A DNA stretch of 64,000 bases. Source: Nematopogon swammerdamellus (Eukaryota > Arthropoda > Insecta > Lepidoptera > Adelidae). This document shows positions 31,607-40,624 of this stretch, piece by piece; position 1 is the stretch's first letter; every line of letters begins with the position of its first letter. The position numbers and the translations under genes were made by a program. The notes under the pieces are model-generated. The model did not search any database, was not told the DNA's origin, and saw nothing but the letters and a program-made list of their open reading frames with translations. The stretch is from positions 13,447,523-13,511,522 of the forward strand of contig OX336342.1 in the NCBI GenBank assembly GCA_946902875.1, read 5' to 3'.

Positions 31607-32298
31607 CAAGGACGGAACCGCTGAACGGTCTCGGGCAATTGAAGGGTTATCTACATTCTTGCAAAGCTATCAACTCCGAAAATCCTAAGTTTCAGAAAAT
31701 GCAGACCGCACAAATGTATTCCAACTCCATCCCATATTGGTTGCAACACCGAAATTGTGACAACTCCGCTGTTGGTGACAGAGCTGTGCGTTTGTAGCAT
31801 AGGAAAAATATTCTTAAAAATTCTAATATTACTGTGTAAGACATTGTTGTGTGTGCATTGAGTGCTCGGTAAGTAGATCTATCACTATAAAGTATTATTT
31901 TTGACCGTGCTTACGATTGTAAGCAATATAACCTTCACATAATTTGGTATTGGAGTTGGACGATTTTCCGAAAGTGTAAAATGGTGAATTTGAATATCAT
32001 CTGGGGAGTTGTCTAATTTTTCATCAATCAGTTTTTTGGCTCTCCTGTAAAATTACCCAAAATGCAGTTGTCCGATTTGCAGATTAAGCCATCGTTATGA
32101 GAAATTGCTATAAATGCAGCAATAAATTGCTAGTAGTGATTAATTACTAATAGAGAATAGCCCCACTATGCAATATTTTTATTGTGCCACTATCGTATTT
32201 ACCACGTAAGAGATAGGAAGAAAATCAGTCTGCGCATATAACCTACGTCTAAGTTATTTTTTCTTTTTTATCTGACTATACGGTTTTTTTTTTTTTTT

Positions 32299-32678
32299 TA
32301 TGGAAACTGACACGGTTGGCTACATCACCTACAACGTCCGTGATGTCAGCCCATAACACCGGGTGAGCTAGGTGCCATGTCAGTGCTTCCCCCTTTGTTC
32401 GTGCCGGCTACACTGAACTGGTCGGAAAACACAAACTATTTACATAGCCGTTTAGACCGACGTTTCATTCAGTGCGGTGGTACCAACCCGGGCGGGTTAA
32501 ACCCTACTACCAAGTAAGATTAGGAGGGAAGGGACCTACAGTTTTACGAGGAATCCGAACCTCGGTCAGCCTCCAACGGTCAGCGGTCACCCATCCAAGT
32601 ACTGACCGCACCCAGCGTTGCTTAACATTCAATAGCGACAGTTGACTGTCTGCACCACTGAGCTATCGAGGCTGACAT
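32299..32678 (-). repeat. tRNA/5S composite SINE, best full-length copy
   Basis: Minus strand. The head has cctcgatagctcagtggtgc (A box), gttaagcaacgctgggtgcg and cagtacttggatgggtgacc (5S-like), gaggttcggattcctcg (B box); the 3' end is gtgtcagtttccata plus a 15-A tail (T run 32284-32298 on the plus strand). Confidence 0.9.
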
Positions 32679-33014
32679 GTGAAGACAGAAAGAGATTATG
32701 AAGTTTAGCGTGTATGTATGCATGTATGTGACTGTGTTTCTCTAGCGAAATCTCAACTACCAGACCGATTTGAAGTAGGTGTCATTCGATTCGTCTCACT
32801 CGTTATAAATTGACTGTGAATGGCGGGTGCTAGACGCCATTTTATCCAACTGTAAAAATGTATCCAAAACCCATCGAGTGGGGTATCACTGAAGAGACAA
32901 ATTCAAACATTTGGTAAGTACTGTAAGTATGAATAAAAATAAACATTTTATAAAACATAATACGGGGTACACGTCCTGTGCGTAGTACCCGTAACATAGT
33001 ACCAAAGTCGTTTA

Positions 33015-33235
33015 TACCTATCTACATACATAACATGACGCCTGTTTCCCAGTGGGTTAGGCAGAGACAACGGATCTCCACATGCCACGATCCTGACAGA
33101 CACACCTATGCCTCCTCTTCCACTCTCATAATGTTCTTCATACATGCTCTTCGGTTATGGTTACTACGCACTTGACCCTTTTTGAGCAAATGCCCGATCG
33201 CGTCTAAGGCGAACCTTCCCGACTCTTCCACTTAC
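33015..33235. repeat. Interspersed repeat, shared with 61535-61600
   Basis: The block gacgcctgtttcccagtggg ... ggcagagacaacggatct recurs at 61550-61592. Confidence 0.6.
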
Positions 33236-34470
33236 ATTAGCTCCATAAATTTAGTCTCCTATCATACATTCTTCAAACATGATATATATATAAACAGTTT
33301 AAAAATATACCCTATACTCCGAACTATGATCGATCACTGATCAGATCAGTTAGACCAGGGCCAAAGTGTTTATTTATTTTTATTTTATTTATTTATTTAT
33401 TTATCTCTTTATTTCAGCCAACTAGGGCCATATTGAAAATACTAATACATATTAAATGTCTTAACCTAAGAACTAAAATTACTTTTTCTCCACTTATGTC
33501 TGTACGGGTCCCAATAGAGACCCGTATGCGCCATATTAGTCTGCTGACGCGGTGGATCAGTAGAGTGGGCGCAGATTGCGTCCGCGGCACGGGCGTCGGC
33601 AGCGGCGCGGGCGTCGTCGGCGGCGGCGCGGGTTGCGTCTCCTGAATGTGCAGGACGGCAGTTGTAGACAGCTCCGGCGCGGCCTCAGCATACTTATGGC
33701 GCGCGACCTCACGATGAAGGTCGCGATTGTAGCGCCGGAACACCACACCGGAGGGCCAAAACTCACTGCGAAGGAATGTCTTCACCTTCTCGGCAGGAAT
33801 GCACAGCTTGAAAGCGCAAAAGTTCGTGTCAGCCCAGTGAGAAGGAAGAGCCTCGACACTCTCAACTCGCTCACCCTTATCCTGGACGTGGCGGATGAGG
33901 TCCTCGATCTTCATGTCCTTTCGCAGGCGAGACACGTAGATGAGAGCCGTGCGGGGAGCTGCCTTCAAACAGCTCTCTTCAGGGGGCGCAGATCCGCGCT
34001 TATTGCACCTCTTCCTTCTCTTCTTCCTGCTCTCGACGAGTACGAACCCGTCTTTGTCACGTGCAGCCTCCTGGCGACAGTCGGGACGCGGTTCCAAGCG
34101 CGGGGATACCATTGTTGTTTTCTCCACCGTTTTACTGATGCGCTTCGTCATAGATCCGCGTCGCCTTTTCGGACGAGTGGCAACGGGGCGGGTGGGCGGA
34201 GAAGCGGGAGGGGTGCGCAGTGTAGAAGTCGAGGCATCAACAGCACCGTCAGCGCTTACGTAGCATACCGGCGTCGATGTGCAATCGCTGGGTGACGACA
34301 CTTGAGCACCTCGCCTACCACGAGTCAGTAAGCCTGGATGCGCTATACATAGGAGGACAGGGGTAGCCGCGCGCCGGCGCAAACGCGCCAGCGCGTCAGT
34401 CTAGCGCCGGCGACCGATCTTAGTCTCCGTCCGCCGCTCAGGCGGAGCGAACGTGCGCGTCTGTCACAAA

Positions 34471-34550
34471 ATGCCTCATTGTGCAGTGCTTTGGTGCAAA
34501 AAGTCGTCGAAAAATTCAAACTTGAACACAGATGGAGTCACCTTTCACGA
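34471..34550 (+). pseudogene. THAP-domain first exon of a P-like transposase remnant
   Basis: ATG at 34471 encodes MPHCAVLWCKKSSKNS and TDGVTFHE, then a consensus donor GTAAGT. C-x4-C followed by GVTFH is the start of a THAP (C2CH) DNA-binding domain. The next plausible acceptor (TTTCAG at ~34595) opens DNKHRRKYVWRAL but soon loses the family pattern, and the second zinc-ligand pair is not found. Identical in copy 2 at 54430-54509. Confidence 0.75.
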
Positions 34551-35034
34551 GTAAGTACTTTCATTCAATTTGATAGCATTTTTCGCTTGAATTTCAGTAA
34601 CAAACATCGGCGTAAATATGTATGGAGAGCTCTTTTCTGCTTACCCACCATAGGTCGACTATCGTGTTGGATGCAGTTAGCTCTTGTAATTTTTTTTGTT
34701 TATCGATAAATATGTATGTTAAATGTATACAGATATTTCATGCATTCTGCCTTATTGCCAAAGGACATTTCTTCTAGTCAACCTCAGCAGGTTTCCTCGT
34801 TCAATATTCGTTTATCGCGCTTTTTTCATTCAACCAGTACCTACCGGTTTTTACTTTTGAGCGACTCTAAGGAGAAAGGAATTAATTTCTTTAGGTCATG
34901 CGTCTACCGGGAATATCAGATCGCGGATATTTAGGAGAATTAAAAATAATTGACGTAATAGTTTAAACGTTTGCCTTTAATGTCAGAGATTCAGAATGTA
35001 TAGAACGTATATAAATGGACAGGATGTATATGTA

Positions 35035-35185
35035 GATGGTAGGGTTCAACCCGCCCGTGTTGGTACCACTGCACTAAATAAACGGCGGTCGAAGTCTCTA
35101 TGAAAAGTAGTACCTACGTGTTTTCCATCCAATTCAGTATAGCCGGATCGATTAGGGGGAATCGGTGACAAGGCACGTACCTAAT
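35035..35185 (+). repeat. SINE fragment nested in P-like element
   Basis: Contains ggtagggttcaacccgcccg, gttggtaccactgcact and tagccggatcg, matching the core of the tRNA/5S SINE. Also present at 54994-55144, so it predates the spread of the element. Confidence 0.8.
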
Positions 35186-35997
35186 TCACCTAGGTATATT
35201 TATTTATTTTAGACAGGCAGCCTTGGCTGATGTGTCTAAATCCGGTTTTTCTTCATATTTTTTATTTTATTTGGTTTGTTTGTTTATTTTTTTTTATGTA
35301 TTTATCGATCTTGATTATTTTTATTATTTTAGTTTATTGTAGTTTTATTTTAGTATTTATATATTGGGCTCCCATCATCACTGGTACCAAACTGAAGCAT
35401 TATTACGATGATGGAGCCATCCGTATCAGTTTCCTAAAAAAAGTTAATCTTTATGCTTAACTATTTTCGCATACATTTTGATAATTTTTATTATGGAATA
35501 CACAATTGTAGATTTATAATAAAGTATCCGAGGTATCTCAGAACTTAGAACTATGATCGTGTTTATGCGAAAATCTGCAAATTCGCAAAATTGTGAAAGG
35601 GGCGTTGCCTTTGTTCATTTAAGAGAAAGGTATATTATTCCCTTGATGTAAAGAAGGGTTAAATATTGTTAAATCCGTTTCATCTTTTCATCGCGAATCG
35701 ACACAATGAGCGACTTATTGTATGAATCCCGTTCAAATGTATGGAAGACTGGCGTCACTTGGCTACCTACTCGCTCGGCCAATCACGGCGTTCCATGCGC
35801 CGCTCCCGCCTCAGACTTCACACCCCTTTGGCGGCTACCTCGGTTCTCATACAAACGATGCCGTATTTCGCATCCAGGCTTACTGACTCGTGTCGCCTAC
35901 GCATATTGATGTTACGCACACTCAGCGTTTCGTTCGGTGTCCCCACTTGCGGAATGCGATCAGTACTCCAATCAATGAAGCATTTCCACTCGACGTA

Positions 35998-36700
35998 ATT
36001 CCTCTGTCGCTGAAACTTTGCAGTGTGATAAAGTAGGGTTTAAAATACACGTTTGACAAATTATCTAGGATTTTTTATATTTGGAAGTTAGGTATTTATA
36101 CCTAAACATGAAAATCGCTTATAACTGCTGGTGAAAAATTGCTCCGTCCGAAATTCCTTCGGTATATGATATTATATATTAATAAGATTATATATATAAC
36201 ATTATCTATGAAAATTTCGATTTAGAATAGGCAGAAATTTGAAAATACCTATTTTGTATCACAACTTCTTCAGAAAAATTGCTCTGTCAATTTTTATTTT
36301 ATTATATGTCTTAATTTATTTAAATATATCGCTTTTGACAATTATCTAGGAAATTTTCCTTATCGATCACACCTTTACAGATTTTCGGCAATAATTCGCT
36401 GTGAAAAATTGCTCCGTCCAAAATTCCTTCGTAATATGATATTATATATTAATAAGAGTATATATATAACATTATCTAGGAAAATTTCGATTTCGAACAG
36501 GCAGAAATTTGAAAATACCTATAAAAATTACTCTGTCAATTTTTATTTTTTTTATATCTCCTAATTTCTTTAAATATATCGCTTTTCACAATTATCTAGG
36601 AAATTTTCCTTATCGATCACACCTTTACATATTTTTGGCAATAAACCAAGCACTGTGAAAAATTGCTTCGTCTGTTTTTATTAACTTATTAGACACAGAA
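35998..36700 (-). repeat. Tandem ~270-bp monomers (LINE promoter-like)
   Basis: Two diverged tandem units share aaaattgctccgtccgaaat, ttatctaggaaattttcctt and related blocks. They directly precede the ORF1 at 36010 on the minus strand, and an inverted homologous array lies at 45919-46480. Confidence 0.75.
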
Positions 36701-36805
36701 CATCAAAATATAATATAATTGTATATTATCCAATAAAATTTCTCCCTTAAACATAAACTTTCGAGTAGTTTCGAGTATCGCAATATAATAAAACAACGTT
36801 TAAAA

Positions 36806-37035
36806 AGCGCGCGCTCGCATTACACTGAACGCGGGGTGCGGGGGGGCTGCGGGGAGTGGGGAAGAATAAGCGCGCCCGCCCGCGCGCCAGCAGCTCATCG
36901 TCCCGCACCGCGACCGACGAGACGACACGCGAGGGTCGTCGATGCTCGCGGCTCGCTATTCCGCCCGCCTCCTCTGTCGTCCAACTACAACGCCGCTCCG
37001 CCGCGCCGTCCTGCCGCCTATGGAACGAAAATGTG
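36806..37035. other. GC-rich island
   Basis: Sharply GC- and CpG-rich (about 230 bp) between AT-rich flanks. No assured ORF. It could be a promoter or first exon (an initiator-like TTCAGTG is read on the minus strand at its edge) or part of a repeat. Confidence 0.45.
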
Positions 37036-37289
37036 GGGCCTATATATATAGTATTAGGAACTTTTAAAATTTAACTTTCGTTCTGTAATTTAATTTGTAT
37101 GACAGTATGTCGAAACAACTTATTAAACATATTTCATACACGTACAGTCTGTATGTAAATAAAGTGTATACATTTTTGTAAAAAAAATATTTAAAAAATT
37201 AAAAACCGCCTTCAAAAATGTATGAAATAAAAAAAATCGAACCCTAGAGTTGAAGGCGGTCGGTTATTTTTGCTTGCTTTAGCACCGTC

Positions 37290-39511
37290 TTCAACTGAGT
37301 GTCACCGAATGTGAGCACCCTCTTGTTCCTGAGGACCCCCACCATAAATCACTTATAATTACAGCTCACACATCAACGGTACATACACTCAAACAGCTTA
37401 AACATAAGAAATATATTTACAGTCGCGGGGATTATGATTCTCTGTGTGCTGCTCTAGATGATATTAACTGGCGTGAAGCTTTATCTGAGGGTAATCTTGA
37501 CGAGGCTACGCAGTACTTTTACAACATACTCAATGCAAATATAAACTGTTTCATACCTCACAAGAATGTGTCAGATGACCATCATCCTCCCTGGTTCACC
37601 GTCCCACTTATAAAACTTCTTAAGGAAGAATTCAAATATTTGCGTAGGTTTAAGGTATATGGTAGGCCTCAGGACCGCCAGACGTTTTCACTTCTTCGTG
37701 CTCGGGCTAAGAAACTAAATAACAAATGCTATAATGAATATGTGGCGCGCGTTGAACAAAATATTTCTATAAACCCAAAACAATTCTGGTCCTTTGCAAA
37801 AATGAGGAATAAGTCACATGGTGTTCCGCGCAACATGTATTATGGTGATGAGAATGCTGAATCGGGCGATAAAATCTGTAATCTCTTTTCTTCATACTTT
37901 CAGTCGACTTTTGTGGAGCCTATGGCCGCTAGTAGCTATACTCAACCTATCGGTAGCAGCAGCTCGGCTATGGTGATAAATAATATTGAAGTAATTTATG
38001 ATAATGTTTTTAAGCTTCTCAAGAATGTAGATCTGGGTAAGTCAGCCGGTCCTGATGCCATCTCACCTCAGTTCATTCAACGCTGTGCGAAAAGTATTAC
38101 TATTCCCCTGGCACTACTCTTTCGCCGCTCATTGTCGGAAGGAATAGTTCCTTCAATATGGAAATCAGCATATATTACTCCAGTTCATAAGAAAGGTCAG
38201 AAAAACAATATTGCGAATTATCGGCCTATTTCCAAATTGTGTATATTTAACAAGATTTTTGAAAAGATTGTACATGAACAGTTATATGCAGCTTTTAATC
38301 AATTACTGTGTCCGGCCCAACATGGTTTTTTACGTGGACGTTAAACAGTCACCAACCTACTACTTCTAACTGAATCTATATTTAACAGCATGGACAGCAG
38401 AATACAGGTGGATGCAGTATACACGGATTATAGTAAAGCATTTGATAGAATTGACCACCGTATTCTGCTGACCAAGCTTGAACACGCAGGCATCCACGGT
38501 GACCTTTTCAGGTGGTTTAGTTCATATGTGAAAAATCGCAGTCAAGCGGTGGTGGTAAATGGTTTCACGTCAAGCTGGATTCAAGTACCCTCCGGAGTTC
38601 CTCAAGGTTCCCTATTGGGCCCTTTATTATTTATCTTATTTATTAATGACATCAAATCCTCTTTTCTTCATGCTAACATACTACTTTTTGCAGATGATAT
38701 GAAAATCATGATGGAGATAAAAACACCATCTGATAATGATCTTCTTCAAGATGATTTGAACCGCTTTGAACACTATTGCATTGTTAATCGGCTTGATCTG
38801 AACGTATCCAAGTGTGAATTCATATCATTTACAAGGAATCGTAAAACTATAGACACAAAATACAGTTTGATGGGTCAACAATTGAAAAGAGTTACTGCTG
38901 TAAAAGACCTAGGTGTCGTGCTCGACTCGAAACTGTTATTCAATTCACACATTGACCACATTGTTAAAAAAACGAGCAGGGCACTCGGTTTTATACTAAG
39001 AATCTCTCGAAATTTTAAAAATCCGAATTCATTGGGAACCCTTTACTGTACGTATGTCCGCAGTCACCTTGAATATGCCTCTCAAGTGTGGAATCCGAGA
39101 TATTCAACCTATAAGATTAGACTAGACCGTGTCCAAAAAAGGTTGCTCAAATTTCTCAATTTCCGGACAAACTTTGGTTTCCCTAACACTGAAATGGCAT
39201 GCCATTTCCATAAGTTGCTTCCTCTAGACAGTAGGCGAGAAATGCTTGACATTACCTTACTACTGAAAATAAGCAGTGGATCCATCGATTGCCCGGAACT
39301 TTTGGGTCACATTAATCTACTTGTGCCGAGACTTGCGACGAGGAGTAACGCAATAATACACCTCCCCCTTGCCCATTCCAATTATAAACAGAATTCATTT
39401 TTCTGGCGTGCTGGTAAGTTATTCAACGACATAAGCGACGATGTTGATTTGTTTTGCACGAGCCCTAGTGTACTTAACAATAAATTTAGACGTGCTTTCG
39501 ACTCAACTTAA
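37290..39511 (+). pseudogene. 5'-truncated LINE reverse transcriptase with one stop codon
   Basis: One frame runs from about 37290 to the stop at 39511, broken only by TAA at 38342 within GFLRGR-stop-TVTNLLLL. Motifs: ANYRPISKLCIFNKIFE, YTDYSKAFDRIDH, SGVPQGSLLGPLLF, LLFADDMKI and the post-RT KDLGVVLDSKL ... SHLEYASQVWNP typical of jockey-like elements. The endonuclease is missing (5' truncation, usual for LINE insertion). The 38342 change looks like a single-base substitution (TCA to TAA), so the copy is fairly young. Confidence 0.85.
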
Positions 39512-39690
39512 CGTTTTAGATTTATGTTAGTTTTTTTTTTTAAGTATTAATTTGTGTAAGAAATGCCCACTTAAATGTCTGTTGTTTTCATTATCTGTGT
39601 TAAATTTTCGCTTTTTTTCTCTCTAAATTTGAACCTAAATGTGTAAACTTGTAATTGGTGTACTGTAGTTATAATTGTATGTTTATTCAA

Positions 39691-40192
39691 TATGTATCTT
39701 TATTCTTTATTCTTTATTCTTTATTCATCATTCGTATGGTAGTACACTACGCTTGAATTTGTCCTGTTTAGTTTTTACAATCCGGTTCGATTACACCCAC
39801 AAAGAAGAGCCGGCAAGAAACTTCGCAGGGTTCTTTTTTAACGTCTTCAATTACAATACATTGTGACTAGCTACACAATAGACACCGCTTACAGTGTTAA
39901 GATATAGTTTGAGAGCCAGAATAACTATAATTTAAGCTTGATAATTCTGACCACATAAAATCAAAAGTAAAAGTAAAAGTATAAATAAAATCAGGTGTAT
40001 AGAGCCTTTGTCAGAAATTGTTGATACATATTGTATCAAGTCATGTCAATTATAAATATTCATACCACATTGTAGTACAATGTCAAAAAATAAATAAAAT
40101 AAATAAATTAATTTATTTGATACTTAATGTATCAATTAGTCAAATTAATATTTTAGTATGCGTGCTAAATAAACTTGATACTTAATGTATCA
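39691..40192 (-). repeat. Inverted 3'-end copy of the 26.3-kb LINE
   Basis: Plus strand begins tctttattctttattcttta; then the complement of the LINE 3' UTR (aagaagagccggcaagaaac; three TTGATAC palindromes). About 500 bp, 5'-truncated. Confidence 0.9.
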
Positions 40193-40299
40193 AGCACTGC
40201 ATATCTGCACTGTAAGTTTACCGAAATAAATAAAATAAAAAAAAAAACTCTAGGGTTCGATTTTTTTTATTTCATACATTTTTGAAGGCGGTTTTTATA

Positions 40300-40590
40300 T
40301 TTTTTTTAATATTTTTTTATTTCAGTTTTTTTAGTAATTTTTTGCTATTAATGTACTCGGCGGAATCGCTCGGCCTTTGGCCTCGCGATTCCGCCTCGCT
40401 TTTCAATCCGATCTTGACGAAATTGAAATGGGACCACACGGGAAGCACCAGCTTTCAAATAAAAAAAGAATCATCAAAATCGGTTCACTTGGGAACGGAG
40501 TTGCGTGTGTCCGCCTGTAAGTATCTACAGGTCGCACTCAGGCGACGCGGGGACAGCTCGATTATTCGAGCACTTGAGTAGAGCGGCAGA
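40300..40590. repeat. Interspersed repeat, type not determined
   Basis: Contains ggcggaatcgctcggccttt ... ccgatcttgacgaaattgaa and aaaatcggttcacttggg, phrases of a kind common in insect repeats. No ORF of note. Confidence 0.35.
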
Positions 40591-40624
40591 TGAAGTGCAT
40601 GTAGTTTCCCTATATATATATATA

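Larger units (their letters stand above)
24491..32094. mobile_element. 7.6-kb DNA-transposon-like unit with nested LINE
   Basis: Ends are 39-bp inverted repeats with one mismatch: CGATGGCTTAATCTGCAAAT at 24491 and its complement ending at 32094. TTAT flanks both sides (24487-24490, 32095-32098), which fits a 4-bp target duplication. No transposase ORF is visible outside the LINE at ~26.3-31.6 kb. The simplest reading is a ~2.3-kb non-autonomous or decayed DNA transposon into which a LINE inserted. Superfamily unknown. Confidence 0.7.
34319..35892 (+). mobile_element. P-superfamily non-autonomous element, copy 1
   Basis: 24-bp perfect TIRs: CACGAGTCAGTAAGCCTGGA at 34319 and its complement ending at 35892. 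The flanking 8-bp duplication TCGCCTAC is perfect (34311-34318, 35893-35900). It carries an exon encoding the start of a THAP zinc finger. An 8-bp TSD plus a THAP N-terminus are hallmarks of P elements. No transposase core is seen. A SINE fragment is nested at 35035-35185. Copy 2 lies at 53572-55856. Confidence 0.85.
33414..36010 (-). pseudogene. ORF1-only LINE gene, interrupted by P-like element
   Basis: Minus strand. Coding runs from about 36010 (…QRNYVEWKCFIDW…) to 35893, is interrupted by the insertion 34319-35892, and continues 34310-33414. Removing the insert and one TSD rejoins one frame. It has a basic region (KKRRKRCNKRG) and an RRM-like segment (TALIYVSRLRKDMKIEDLIR; LRSEFWPSGVVFRR) like ORF1 proteins of insect LINEs. 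After the stop comes a short 3' UTR and a (TAAA)n tail at 33365-33412, so no ORF2 follows. It is either an internally deleted LINE or an ORF1-only parasite of one. Confidence 0.65.
37197..40299. mobile_element. 3.1-kb segment bounded by long inverted repeats, containing retroelements
   Basis: The left end (aaaaaccgccttcaaaaatg, tatgaaataaaaaaaatcga, accctag) and the right end (the exact complement, 40249-40299) form inverted repeats of about 50 bp. Weaker A/T-rich similarity continues outside to ~75 bp. It contains a 5'-truncated jockey-like LINE and an inverted LINE tail. Confidence 0.6.

Noticed and set aside
26312..32094. Endogenous virus or retrovirus
   Set aside because: The RT region has FADD and an APE-type endonuclease with no gag/protease/integrase or LTRs; it is a non-LTR retrotransposon.
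33576..34295. 239-residue plus-strand ORF
   Set aside because: It is antisense to the ORF1 retroelement frame, is Arg-rich from high GC, and has no domain; a shadow ORF.
35230..35460. Phe/Ile-rich ORF (also at 55189)
   Set aside because: T-rich low-complexity sequence inside the P-like element. The membrane-like look is composition only.
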